A stretch of 62,000 nucleotides of DNA from Symbiodinium natans (lineage: Eukaryota; Sar; Dinophyceae; Suessiales; Symbiodiniaceae), in NCBI GenBank assembly GCA_905221605.1, contig CAJNDS010002460.1:61624-123623 (forward strand). Direction: 5' to 3'. Made by a program: the position numbers and the translations under genes. Within the stretch, counting starts at the first letter, position 1. Every line of letters begins with the position of its first letter. This document shows, one piece after another, positions 42,153-53,850 of the stretch. The notes below the pieces were generated by a model. The model was not told where the DNA came from and ran no database searches. It was given only the letters and a program-made list of their open reading frames with translations.

Positions 42153-43260
42153 AAGAAGGGGAGGGGTCAAGGCCACCGCCCTACTACTCCGCAACGCGAC
42201 AGAGCAACATGACATGTGCCTAGGAATCTTACTTCTCCAATAGCCAGGGGAAAAAAGGTTAAACTTTATCATTCCTACTAAATAAGGAAACCCAAAAAGT
42301 TTAAAGTTCAACCAAAGGCGAAGTAAGGAATAAGTGGTTGAGGATTCAGATCGGCACCTGTCGCTTCAGACACTGAACCCCGACACTTGAAGGCCCACTG
42401 TTGGTGCATCCGAACGACCCTAAACCCTAAACCCTAAACCCTAAACACTAAACACTGAACCCTAGCGGCTGCCTTGTTGGGGCAAGCCGTTGCACTGCCG
42501 CTGGCCGAACGTTTGGCGGCCCCTGGCCGTCCACGATGTTGAGGGTTTCCTATTCTGAGGGTTTCCTGAAGAAAAGGGGACTACTCCAAGGGTTTCCTTA
42601 TAAAGAGGAATATACACCATGTGCGGTGTTCACGTGGGTACCCTTATTTTTTGGGAAATGCCGGTTGTTTAGGATCTAGGAATCTTCTTCGTGATGCGGT
42701 GCTAGGCGATCTGAGGCTACGAAGGGAGCGCGACAGCCTTGGAGTGCGGGTGTCTGAGGTTAGGACTTGCAGCCGTTTAAAGGTTTAGAAACTGCAGATG
42801 TGTAGAAGCTTACAGGGCCGAGGGTGGTGATCCTACCCTGAAAGAGGCATCCCCATGGCATATTGTAGGGGGCTTGATTGAGGTAGAGGGTTTAGGGTTT
42901 GAGGTTTGGGGTTTGGTTTTTCGGGTTTCGGGTTTCGGGCAGTGCTCACCAGGCGATGGCTACAGTAGGAGCCAGAGTCTTCGTTCAGAGCTTCGCCTGC
43001 CGCAAGAGAACCCCTGTGACCGAGTGACCTTAAACACGATGCCTAGAACCCTAGAGGGGCCTGGGCAAAGATGATCCTAAACCCTAAACCCTAAACCCTA
43101 AACCCTAAACCCTAAACCCAAAACCCAAAACCCTAACCCCCTAACCCTAAACCCTAAACCCTAAACCTTAAACCGTGGGCTTGAGAAAATAGGGCCCAAC
43201 TGCAAAACACAATCTGGAAATCGAGTGACAAGACCACGATTTGAGGCTCGCACATCAGCC

Positions 43261-43711
43261 TTAGCTGCGTTTCTCGAAGGCCGCGAGACGGGCCTCCATG
43301 TCCTTCGGGAAAGAAGTGGCCCTAAACCCAATACCCCCTGCGGTTTAGGGTTTAGGGTTTAGGGTTTAGGGTTTAGGGTTTAGGGTTTAGGGTTTAGGGT
43401 TTAGGGTTTAGGGTCCCGTTTGGGCTTTTCCGATACTGCGGGTACCTCGGGGTCCTACTATAAGTTAGGGGTCCCCATTTTCGTAAATCCTACTTGTGCC
43501 TGAGCCCAATAAGTTCTGGGGCCATGTAAACCAAAAAAATCCTAAACCCTAACCCTAAACCCTAAACCCTAAACCCTAAACCCTAAACCCTAACTGCAGG
43601 GATGCTTTGAGGGTTCCCGTGTGCTGAAAGGCTTGGGGGCCCTGCAGACCAAGTTCCCAAAGGTCTTAAGAAGGAACGCGGACCAGTGATCTACCAATTG
43701 CTCACCCCCCC

Positions 43712-43742
<31 letters not shown>

Positions 43743-46700
43743 AAAAAAAAGAGGAAACTTTCTTGTAAGGGCAATATAGGGATTATGATGTTCTGTGTTC
43801 TAAGGGTTCCTCAGCAAATGGTAGTTATATACCTGGCGTCTTGATTGTGGAGGATTGTCTTCGTTCATCTACCTGCATCTGGCTGATTTTTCGCATCTTC
43901 TTGTCTTGTTGTGTGTTTCAGCCAGCTCTTTCACGTCTCTCGGGCATGCCTTTTTTTTTCAGACATTGCAGGGCTTAGGGTCCATTTCCTATCTAGCAGT
44001 CTAAGGCGCACACCTGCACCCCTAAACCCCAAAAAGGGCTTAGGATGTACAGCAAACTCCAAAAAAACTGGAACATCCTTATGCCCACACCCCAAAAGGT
44101 ATACTAAAGGGAATCCCAGCTAAGATCATCCTTAGACCAGGTTCCAACTTTCTGGAGGTTACTGTAAACATCTGTAAGCCCCAAACCCTAAACCCCAAAC
44201 CTAAACCCAGATCCCTGCACCCTAGGAAAACAGGCTTTGGGTTTAGGGTAACCCGTCCTTCAAATCCGGATCCGCCTTCATGTCCTTGTTGCCTCGGCAC
44301 GGATGAAGGAATAGCACACATCGAGCATCGGATTTGAAGTTGTGGGATCTAGGGGCTTCTAGGGCCCTTTTTGGGAGTTCCTGAAGGGGATTCTCTTCTA
44401 TCAAAGGTATAAAAGGGGTACCCCGGTGTTGGGAAAATTTAAACCCTAAACCCTAAACCCTAAACCCTAAACCGGTACAAGGCTCAAGACCAGCATCCGT
44501 GCTGTAGAGCGGCTGTATCCGAACTCGTTTCGCAACTTCGCCTTGTACACCTCGAGGTCGCCTGCAAACGTTGAAGGTCACGGGGTTTCGGGTTTAGGGT
44601 TTAGGGTTTAGGGTAGGGTTTAGGGTGGAGTTAGGGGGGGGGGGGTCAAGAGGCCTTCATCCCCCCCCCCCCCCCCCCCTCCCCCCTCCCCATCCCCCCG
44701 CCCCAACAAAACAAAGAAACAAAACCTAAACCTCCCAACTTGGCAGTAAGTCGAAGCCCCTAAGCTCTAAACCACAAAACCCTAAACCATCTACACCCTA
44801 AACCCCAAACCCCGAAAGGCCCGAACCCTCATCCCAAACCCTAGGTTGCTGCAATGGAGGGCCTTGGAGCTGTGCGTACTCCTTCGCCGGGTGAGAGTTT
44901 TAGGGTTTAGGCCTTCTGGGTTTAGGCTTTTCAGGCTTAGGATTCTAGGGCCCCACCGCTAAGCCCACTGTCAACTCGAGACCAGTCCCCTAAATACACT
45001 CCAATATGGCCCTTATAAGCATTTTTCGAGGATCTTTAAACAGGAGATAGAGTCCCATGAGGAGATGCAGGAAGAGGTCGCTAAACGAGGGGCTCCTTCT
45101 GCTCATCCGCGCTGAGGGGCGTCTTCTTCTTCGAGTCCTTCTTTGCCTTAAGGGCGATGTTGCCCTAACCCGAAACCCAAACCCGTAACCCATAACCCTT
45201 AACCCTAAACCCTAAACACTAAACCCTAAACCCTAAACCCTAAACCCTAGACCCTAACCCTAAACTCTAAACTCTACACCCTACACCCTACACTCTCCCC
45301 CCCCCCCCCCAAAAAAAAAAAAAAAAAAAAGATGAAAAACAAAGAGCAATTGAATCCTTGTGAGCCCCTAATTTGAGGCGGGGAGGGGGCTTTATCATCA
45401 CCCATGAACCCCATCAAGAATGAACCTAGACCCTAGACTCTAGACCCTAGAGCCTAAACCCTAAACCCTGCCCACCGATCCGCGCCATCTGCACTTTAAT
45501 TGTGCCTTGGCAACCGGTCTGCCACACGCCACCATTCAAGAGTTGGCTTGACCAGTAGGATGTCATGAGCAGACAGGGCCCAAGCGTCCTTGTGCCTGAC
45601 GATTGATGCAACAGTCATTAATTTAATCGGTTTCACCCATTGAACGAACCAACCGGCTTGACTAGCCCGTCCGCCCCTAAACCCTAGACCCCAACATCCT
45701 AAACCCTGAAGCCTGAACCCTGAACCCAGAACCTTCAGCCCCTGCACCCAGAATCCCAGGGAACAACCAGCACCGGCTGAGTCTCTGGCGTCCTTGTCCT
45801 TCTTGGAGCTGCCAGGGTCCTGCTTCTCCTTCGTAAGCTACGAGTTTCGGAGTTCATGGCTTAAACTTCAGGAACTTCAGGCTTCAGGGCCTAAATGTAA
45901 TGGTCTTGGGTGTAAGCAGCCGAAAAGCTTGCAGATTCTCGGCTTTATGTGTGCTTTTGTGATGCTTTGCGGTTGGAGCCGCTTTGCTCTTGTGCATTTG
46001 ACCTGTCCGTTAATGTTGCTCTCATCTCTCGCCCTCTTTGCACGGGCTCCGAAACACTCAAAGACCCCCCCCCTCCCCCGTTCTTCGGGAATGGGGGGGC
46101 ATCAGGTACCCTACATAATCCCTTAAAGGGTATATATATATATATAGGGGGATATATGGGTACCTCATTCCTCAGTAAGAACCAGCACGACGAGCCCGCC
46201 AGCGATTCAAAGGTAAAGCTCGCTCAACACCCTGATCATACCCAACCTACCCTAAACCCTAAACCCTAAACCCAAAAACTCTTCGACATGCAGGCCCCCC
46301 ACAAGGACTGGGTCCTTGAGCTCGTTCAGTCGGTTCACCATCGCCACGATCTTCTCGTTCTGTGGGTGGCGCATGAAAGAAACCAAGGTTTTAGGGTTTA
46401 GGGTGTAGCCCGAAACCCTAAACCGTACATTTAAACGCTAAACCCCAATTACGCCCTAAGGAAACCCTAAACGCTAACACCTAAACCCTAAACCCTACCA
46501 CCCTAAATCCCACACTCGTCACTCGTCCTTGTTGATCTGTCCCCCGCTGAGGCCCTGTTCCTTCAGGATAGCCTCGAGACAACTGGGATCGGGTAAGCCA
46601 AGGGCGTGCATGTTACGGATTTAGGGCTTAGAGTTCAGGGTTTAGGGTTTAGGGTTGAGGGTTTAGTTGAGGGTTTAGGGTTGTGCGAAACACACAGGGA

Positions 46701-47616
46701 ATCAAGCCTTCTCCTCGATGATCTTCTGCTTCAGGTCTTCCAGTTCCTTCCAGGAAGGAGCTGCGGTTTAGGTTTTAGGGTTTAGGGACTCAGGTTTTCA
46801 GGATTGAGGGTTTAGGCTTTGGGGGTTCAGACCTTAGGGGTGTGAGCTTAGGGGCCATGAACAGGACAGATCAACGGAAATCCGCTCTCGAGCTGGGCCT
46901 GAAGCCCCTGGAACACCTGCAGCCCTAAACCCTCAACCCTGAAACCTAAACTACCCAAAACTACCCTAAACCCTAAAGCCTAAACCCGAAACCCTAAACC
47001 CCCGCCATCCCACATGGGCCTTCAGCTCCTCATGGCTGAGGCCGGCGCTTTCAGCCTTCTTCTCCTCATGGGCGAGAGCCCAAACGTGGTAGCCCTAAAC
47101 CCGAAACCCTAAACCCTAAACCCTAAACCCTGAACCCTGAACCCTAAACCCTATCTTGCTCACTTCCAAACCTCGCAAGAATGGGCAGAGAGTTTGGAGT
47201 TTTGGTGGATAAGGTTCTTCTTGGGTTCGGTCAGGGGTTGGGAGGTGCGGAGGGTTTAGGGTTTAGGGTTTAGTTTTGGGGTTTAGGGTTTAGGGTTTAA
47301 TCGACAGAGGGCAATCTCCATGAATAGAGCTGTTCAAAACACTCGCGCGGAATTTTGTTCGAAGTTCCCTGTCGGGGCGCTCTATTGTATTTCGGTATTC
47401 AAGTACAACATCGCTTGCTGTGGAGGAACCATACACCCCCCCCCCCCCCCCCCCACAAAAAAAAAAAAAAAAAACCAAAACCCCAAACCCGAACCCCGAA
47501 CCCGAACCAAACCCAAACCCCAAACCGCAAACCCCAAACCCCAAACCCCAAACCCTAAACCCTAAACCCCCCCCCCCCCCCCCACCACCCCCCCCCCCCC
47601 CCCCCCCCCCCCACCC

Positions 47617-47650
<34 letters not shown>

Positions 47651-47739
47651 TTTGTAGCAACTCTCACTGTGAAGCTCCCGGCCTTCTTTTGCTCCTTCTT
47701 GGGCTTGGTCTCAGCAGCCTCCTGTCGGTATACACGCAT
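43261..47739 (-). CDS. Multi-exon gene with telomere-repeat introns
   Basis: Candidate exons in transcription order: 47739-47668 (ATG; EAAETKPKKEQKKAGSFT, then GTGAGA), 47094-47000 (GYHVWALAHEEKKAESAGLS..., TTTAG acceptor and GTTTAGGG donor), 46924-46863, 46760-46708 (PSWKELEDLKQKIIEEK, then a GC donor), 46572-46523 (AILKEQGLSGGQINKD), 46359-46280 (NEKIVAMVNRLNELKDPVLV...), 45164-45087 (GNIALKAKKDSKKKTPLSAD...), about 44870-44826 (EYAQLQGPPLQQPR), 44561-44473 (DLEVYKAKLRNEFGYSRSTA...) and 43302-43261 (DMEARLAAFEKRS, TAA). The first five are mutually phase-consistent; 44561-44473 joins 43302-43261 in phase; three joins in the middle do not fit and need a missing exon or another site. Charged, partly coiled-coil, no signal peptide, family unknown. 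Confidence 0.6.
43341..43415 (+). repeat. TTTAGGG array
   Basis: About 10 perfect units, in the last putative intron of the gene at 43261-47739. Confidence 0.95.
43690..43826. mobile_element. MITE-like element, family 4, with C/A tract
   Basis: CTACCAATTGCTCA at the left pairs with TCAGCAAATGGTAG at the right; a poly-C/poly-A tract at 43706-43750 replaces part of the left stem. Confidence 0.65.
47436..47650 (+). repeat. Poly-C/poly-A and poly-C tracts
   Basis: C-run to A-run junction (47436-47474), CCCAAAC units, then about 80 bp of C broken by rare A. Gly- and Pro-rich frames through it are spurious. It lies in the first putative intron of the gene at 43261-47739. Confidence 0.95.
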
Positions 47740-47754
47740 GACATGAGATGCCGG

Positions 47755-48023
47755 TATGTATGTATATATATATATATGCATTGAAAACACATACACATTG
47801 AAAACACATACATATAACACGTATACATACATATACATAACTATGTACATAAATACATGTGTGTATGTGTGTATGTATGTATGTATGTATGCATGCATGC
47901 ATGTATGTATGTATGTATGTGTGTGTATGTGTGTATATGTGTATATGTGTATATGTGTATATGTGTATATGTGTATATGTGTATATGTGTATATGTGTAT
48001 ATGTGTATATGTATATGTATATG

Positions 48024-48055
<32 letters not shown>

Positions 48056-48083
48056 TGTCTCGGCGTGCGCTTGTGCATGCATC

Positions 48084-48120
<37 letters not shown>
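47755..48120. repeat. Compound TA/TG/ATGT microsatellite
   Basis: TATATA, GTAT, ATGC, (GTGTATAT)n, CTCTCT, TGTGTG and TATATA blocks. Long open frames of Tyr/Ile/Val/Cys/His come only from the repeat. Confidence 0.97.
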
Positions 48121-48123
<3 letters not shown>

Positions 48124-48329
48124 CCGACCCCCCTAAGGGGTTGGCGCCCGTGAAGCCTTCGTCTGTCCGTGTAAGCGATGCTCTCAGAGCTCACGTATCC
48201 CACTCCGGTTCGCCCCGGATACTTGTCCCAGTCCTGTTTGTTCATGAAAGCGACATTGTCTCATAGTTCACGTATTCCCACTCCTCCTTCGGTCCCGGTA
48301 CTTGTCCCAGTTCCCCTTCCCCCACCACG

Positions 48330-51300
48330 TTTGAGGGCCTCGTTTCAGGGCCCCCCCGTCCCCCCCTCAGCGACCCCCCAGCGAGCCCGCCACGTTTGAG
48401 GGCCTTTCAGGGCCCCAGCGAGCCCATTCCTCAGCCCCCACCTCCCGCTGCCACGTTTCAGGGCCACTGGCTACTTCTTGGAGATGTTTTAAGGGGCTCC
48501 AGCGCATGCCCGCCCCCACCGCCCCCACCGCCCCCACCGCCCACACCGCCCAGCGACCACCCTTCCCCGCCACGTTTGGGGGCCTTCCCCTGCCACGTTT
48601 CAGGGCCCCAGCGAGCCCATTCCGCCCCCACCTCTGCCACGTTTCGGGCCACCTTCTTTCAGATGTTTTTAAGGGGCTCCAGCGCATGCCCGCCCCCACC
48701 GCCCCCACCGCCCCCACCGCCCACCGCCCACCGCCCCCCCTTCCCCGCCACGTTTGAGGGCCTTCCCCTGCTACGTTTCAGGGCCCCAGCGAGCCCATTC
48801 CGCCCCCACCTCCCCCTGCCACGTTTCACGGCCACTGGCTACCTTCTTTCAGATGTTTTCAAGGGGCTCCAGCGCATGCCCGCCCCCACCGCCACACCCC
48901 CCAGCCCCACCGCCACCACCGCACACACCGCCACCGCCTCCTCCAAGGCCACGTGTTGGTTGAGGGCCTTCCCTGCTGCGTTAAGGGCCAGCGAAGCCCA
49001 TTCGCCCCCACCTCCCCAACACCCGCCCAACCGCCCACACACCCCCCCCCCCCGTCCCCGCTAAGTTGAGGGCCTTACCTTGCCACGTGTGTCTGGTTTT
49101 CAGGCGAGCCCATTCCGCCCCCACCTCCACCTGCAACGTTTCGGGGCCACTGGCTACCCTTCTTTCAAGATGTTTTAAGGGGCTCCAGGCATGCACGCCC
49201 CCCGCCGGCCCCAGCGCCCCAACGCCCACACCGCCCACCGCCCCCCCTTCCCGCCATGTTTGAGGGCCTTCCCCTGCCACGTTTCAGGGCCCAGCGCATG
49301 CCCGCCCCCACCGCCCCCACCGCCCACACCGCCCAGCGACCACCCTTCCCCGCCACGTTTGAGGGCCTTCCCCTGCCACGTTTCAGGGCCCCAGCGAGCC
49401 CATTCCGCCCCCACCTCCCCCTGCCACGTTTCGGGCCACCTTCTTTCAGATGCTTTTAAGGGGCTCCAGCGCATGCCCCACCGCCCCCACCGCCCACACG
49501 CCCCCCGCCCCCCTTCCCCGCCACGTTTGAAAGCCTTCCCCTGCTACGTTTCAGGGCCCCAGCGAGCCCATTCCGCCCCCACCTCCCCCTGCCACGTTTC
49601 ACGGCCACTGGCTACCTTCTTTCAGATGTTTTTAAGGGGCTCCAGCGCATGCCCGCCCACCGCCCCCACCGCCCACCGCCTCCCCTTCCCCGTTTTGAGG
49701 GCCTTTCAGGGTCCCACCAGCGCATGCCCGCCCCCACCGCCCCCACCGCCCCCACCGCCCACACCGCCCACACCGCCCACACCGCCCCCCCCCTTCCCCG
49801 CCACGTTTGAGGGCCTTCCCCTGCCACGTTTCAGGGCCCCAGCGAGCCCATTCCTCCCCCACCTCCCCCTGCCACGTTTCGGGGCCAGCTACCTTCTTTC
49901 AGATGTTTTTAAAGGGGCTCCAGCGCATGCCCGCCCCCACCGCCCCCACCGCCCCCACCGCCCACACCGCCCACCGCCCCCCCTTCCCCACCACGTTTGA
50001 AGGCCCTCGCCCCCACCTCCCCCCTGGTTTCGGGGCCACTGGCTACCTTCTTTCAGATGAATAAAAGGGGCTCCAGCGCATGCCCGCCCACGCCCCACCG
50101 CCCACCCGCCCCACCACGCCCACACCGACCACACCGCCACAGCCCCCCTTCCCCGCCACGTTTGAGGGCCTTCCCCTGCTACGTTTCAGGGCCCCAGCGA
50201 GCCCATTCCGCCCCCACCTCCCCCTGCCCACTGAATACCTTCTTTCTCCCCCCGCCACATCCGAGGGCCTTCCCCTGTTGCAGGGCCCCAGCGAGCCCAT
50301 TCCCCAGCCCTGCCACGTTTCAGGGCCACTGGCTACCTTCTTTCAGATGTTTTTAAGGGGCCCCCCCCACCGACCAACACCGCCCCCAAAAAAACCGCCC
50401 ACACGCCCACCCCCCACCCCCCCCCCCTTCCCCGCCACGTTTGAGGGCCTTCCCCTGCCACGTTTCAGGGCCCCAGCGAGCCCATTCCGCCCCCACCTCC
50501 CCCTGCCACGTTTAGGAGCCACTGGCTACCTCACCGCCCACCGCCCCCCCTTCCCCGCCACGTTTGAGGGCCTTCCAGCAAGCCCATTCGGCCCCCACCT
50601 CCCCCCTGCCACGTTTCGGGGCCACTGGCTCAGATGTTTTTCAGGGGCTCCAGCGCATGCCCGCCCCCACCGCCCCCACCGCCCCCACCGCCCACACCGC
50701 CACCGCCCCTCCCCCCGCCACGTTTGAGGGCCTTCCCCTGCCACGTTGCAGGGCCTCAGCGAGCCCATTCCCCAGCCCCCACCTCCCCCTGGCTACCTTC
50801 TTTCAGATGTTTTTAAGGCTCCAGCGCATGCCCGCCCCACCGCCCCCACTTCCCTCACCGCCCACCGCCCCCCCTTCCCCGCCACGTTTGAGGGCCATCC
50901 CCTGCCACGTTGCAGGGCTGCAGCGAGCCCACGTTTCACGGCCACTGGCTACCTTCTTTCAGATGCTTTTAAGGGGCTCCAGCGCATGCCCGCCCCCACC
51001 GCCCCGCCCCACCGCCCACCGGACCACCCTTCCCCGCCACGTTTGAGGGCCTTCCCCTGCCACGTTTCAGGGCCCCAGCGAGCCCATTCCGCCCCCACCT
51101 CCCCCTGCCACGTTTCGGGGCCACTGGCTACCTTCTTTCAGATGTTTTTAAGGGGCTCCAGCGCATGCCCGCCCCCACCGCCCCCACCGCCCACCGCCCC
51201 CCCCCCACCACGTTTGAGGGGCATGCCGTTCAGGGCCCAGCCCCACCAGCCCCCCCCACCGCTTCTCCCAGCCGCCGCCCCACCGCCCCACACCGCCCCC

Positions 51301-51610
51301 GCCCCCCCTTCCCCGCCACGTTTGAGGGCTTCCCCTGCCACGTTTCGGGCCCCAGCGAGCCATTCCCCGCCCCCACCTCCCCCTGCCACGTTTCGCGGCC
51401 ACTGGCTACCTTCTTTCAGATGTTTTTAAGGGGCTCCAGCGCATGCCCGCCCCCACCGCCCCCACCGCCCACACCGCCCACCGCCCCCCCTTCCCCGCCA
51501 CGTTTGAGGGCTTCCCCTGCCACGTTTCAGGGCCCCAGCGAGCCCATTCCGCCCCCACCTCCCCCTGCCACATTTCACGGTCACTGGCTACCTTCTTTCA
51601 GTTTTGTTTG
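48330..51610 (+). repeat. Minisatellite/satellite, unit about 185 bp
   Basis: About 14-17 diverged copies. The consensus order is CCACGTTTGAGGGCCTTCCC, CCACGTTTCAGGGCCCCAGC, GAGCCCATTCCGCCCCCACC, CCACGTTTCGGGGCCACTGG, CTACCTTCTTTCAGATGTTT, AAGGGGCTCCAGCGCATGCC, then CCCCCACCG repeats. Copies differ by deletions of sub-blocks. Open frames occur on both strands because it is GC-rich; none is conserved from copy to copy. Confidence 0.95.
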
Positions 51611-51619
51611 CGCTTGCTG

Positions 51620-52085
51620 AGAGTCAGGGTAGCGGGCTAGCCAGAACATCTCCTGCGCTTCGGCCAGCCCGTGCCAGCGGAGTGTTGCCTTGGCTCGGAG
51701 TCGCTACAAACCCTCAACCCAAATACACGAAACCCTGAACCCTAAACCCTAGACCCTAAACCTTGTCAAGGCCGTGGGACGAAGTCTGTCAATCAATGTC
51801 CAGACAACTCACTGGTCGCTGTGCGGACAAAGGTCACGCAGCACCGACTCCGGATCCTCGTCCTGGTCGTACGCCGGGTCAAAGAACATGCCGCGGTAGG
51901 TGACATCCTCCGCCTGAGCGTGGAACACACGGAGAGATTGGTTCATATGCATTTCCGGTTGTTTTGCGACTGAAGCACTGGGTACTGGTGCCTATAGAAA
52001 TCCAGCCGAGCACGCAGAGCCCCGTACTCGGCCACGGCTGCCTGAGCCGCACTCCAGAAGGCTTCCTCATCCCAACAAATTCGTT
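51620..52085 (-). CDS. Array-free, possibly coding sequence
   Basis: Ordinary-complexity sequence following the satellite, with one short CCCTAAA patch at about 51730-51760. Minus ORF 51879-52070 (63 codons) is weak; nothing recognised. Confidence 0.15.
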
Positions 52086-52087
52086 GT

Positions 52088-52552
52088 TCAGCTAAGCGGC
52101 AAGGAGACGCTCCTGAACCGCCGCAGGACCAACTTCATAAGGAGCAGCCGGCACCGGTGCCGCTGGCACGGGGGGTGGCATGGGTGGGCGCACAGGCGCG
52201 GGGGGCGCCAAGGGTGGCCGACTGAGCGCCATTGGGTGGCTGGGTGCCGACTGCGGCCTCGGCCACGCGGAGACGGGCGGAGGCCGCATGTTGGAAGCCA
52301 CTGGGATGGGCGGTGTCTCCGCGTTGGCCTCGTTGGCCCTGCGCCTTTCTCTTCCTTTTCTTCTGGTTGGGTTTTTTCCGTTTTTTTCCCCGCTCGGTGG
52401 GAACGGGGATCTCCTCGGATATTGTCAATGCTTGCACGAGCACGAACCCCACGAAACTCAGCACGATAACAATTTACGACAAGGATCCTCGCGTTCCTGC
52501 ACCGCCACCGCCTCCGTCGCAGGCGGCGACGTCGGGACGGGCGGCGACTCAT
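52088..52552 (-). CDS. Basic/Pro-rich minus-strand gene fragment
   Basis: All three minus frames are long. The most protein-like are EEIPVPTERGKKRKKPNQKK then RKRKAQG (an NLS-like basic run, about 52330-52425) and a Pro/Ala-rich end, MRPPPVSAWPRPQSAPSHPM... to EVGPAAVQERLLAA and TAG at about 52092. They are in different frames, so an intron or frameshift would lie at about 52300-52340. The opposite strand carries the longest ORF of the window (52180-52911, 243 codons), whose Gly/Ser composition suggests antisense. Confidence 0.4.
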   Translation of the reverse strand: MSRRPSRRRRLRRRRWRCRNARILVVNCYRAEFRGVRARASIDNIRGDPRSHRAGKKTEKTQPEEKEEKGAGPTRPTRRHRPSQWLPTCGLRPSPRGRGRSRHPATQWRSVGHPWRPPRLCAHPCHPPCQRHRCRLLLMKLVLRRFRSVSLPLS

Positions 52553-52911
52553 CCGCCTTCACAATTACAGTAGTTCAACTGGTCTTGAGTGATATCCGAG
52601 ATGTGCCAGATCAGACGCAGGTCCAAGATTCAGCCTCCATGGGAGGAGACACCTCCTCTGACGCCACCTCCGTCGGAACCCAGGTCTCCGACTCCACCGG
52701 CGATTGCGGGCGATGGCGTTGCGGCAAGGGCGCCTTGCAAACACAGAGACTTCTGTCAGATGCACTTGAATTTCAAACCCCTCCAAGAATACTCAGGCGA
52801 ATACTCAGGCGGCGTCCTCTTGCAGGCGAGATTCTTGGATCGGCACTGGCACCGTTTCCGCCGGTTCAGGTACCACAGCGATGGGCGTTGGGGAAGTTAG
52901 TCCTGCTGTGA
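52180..52911 (+). CDS. 243-codon ORF, coding status doubtful
   Basis: Longest non-repeat ORF of the window. The right half (SDIRDVPDQTQVQDSASMGG...) is acidic and could be real; the left half is antisense to the basic/Pro-rich minus frame. A second plus frame (52589-52900) is also open, with CKHRDFCQMHLNFKPLQEYS. No domain recognised. Confidence 0.3.
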   Translation: MGGRTGAGGAKGGRLSAIGWLGADCGLGHAETGGGRMLEATGMGGVSALASLALRLSLPFLLVGFFPFFSPLGGNGDLLGYCQCLHEHEPHETQHDNNLRQGSSRSCTATASVAGGDVGTGGDSSAFTITVVQLVLSDIRDVPDQTQVQDSASMGGDTSSDATSVGTQVSDSTGDCGRWRCGKGALQTQRLLSDALEFQTPPRILRRILRRRPLAGEILGSALAPFPPVQVPQRWALGKLVLL

Positions 52912-53850
52912 TCGGGGCCTGAAATATCAAACTTGAGAGCGGTCAGCTGTACTGATGTATGCTGGCTTCCGGACGCTCTGAATCTGCCGTCAGGTCTCGA
53001 TGGAAGGCGGCTCCGTGGCCGGCGTAGACACTGAGCTGGGGGTCTCATGCTCAAAACTAAGAAGGGGTCGAATCAGAGTGCGGTGAATCTGTCACTGTTG
53101 TGGAACGAACGCCGACAGAGTGCCTCATCCCTCTCCATAGGAGGCTCCATCTTGCCCGGCTGCTCCGGGGTGTCGTAACCAGCCTGAATCAGCAAAAGTC
53201 GCAATGGCCTACATAGACTGCAGCAGACGTGTTGGTCATAGGAATGGGAATCCATGCCAAGATACCCCAAGCACCGGCGACTGGCACGGCTCCACGGCGC
53301 ACCGAACGAAAAACGCTCACTCTTATTCGAGCTGCAGTGCGGGGTTTTTTAGGGCTGAGGGTTTCAGGATTCAGGTGTCTTCGCTTGCGAGGTCAAGCAA
53401 GTTCAAAGTCTAGGGCAGGTAAACGTTGGGGTCACCCTCGTAGTTCCAGCTACGAGCTTTGAAACATCAACAGCTAGAATATACATTCTTGGAGTTGGAG
53501 TTACAGCGGCTGCTGACACCAGGCTTGCCCTCCAATAAACAACCTGCGTGTCCTGCTGCTTTGAGCGGCTGCGATGTCGGCACACAGTCACCATGTCGAA
53601 CAAATCGGGCATGTGGGCGCATGAAAGACCAGCCAGACAATCGTGAACCCAAAACTCCTCGATAGATGCGCGATGCTGCGTGCGCCGGATGTCGCCTGGT
53701 GTCAGGATGAGAGGCGAGCAACACCCATACACTCACCCCCCTCCGCCCACTGGGACATCGTTCCTCTGAATACTCCACCCTTGGGGTTTAGGCTTTACCG
53801 TGCAGCCCGAAACGGAGCCCCAAGACGCCTGAACACTCAACCCTAAACCC
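52912..53850. other. Array-free region with weak ORFs
   Basis: Ordinary-complexity sequence, ORFs of 60-109 codons on both strands (minus 53403-53732, plus 53643-53846) with no consistent signal. One short telomere-type patch at 53340-53360. Confidence 0.3.

Noticed and set aside
46130-46165. Promoter TATA box
   Set aside because: It is a TATATA microsatellite inside a palindrome (GGTACCCTACATAATCCC / GGGGGATATATGGGTACC), not placed upstream of a supported start.
47290-48270. Long Tyr/His/Thr and Cys/Val ORFs up to 262 codons
   Set aside because: They run through TA/TG and poly-C repeats; only 47668-47739 of the minus frame looks like a real exon.
48330-51610. CRISPR array
   Set aside because: Units are about 185 bp, diverged, with no short identical repeats separated by unique spacers and no cas genes; the context is eukaryotic.
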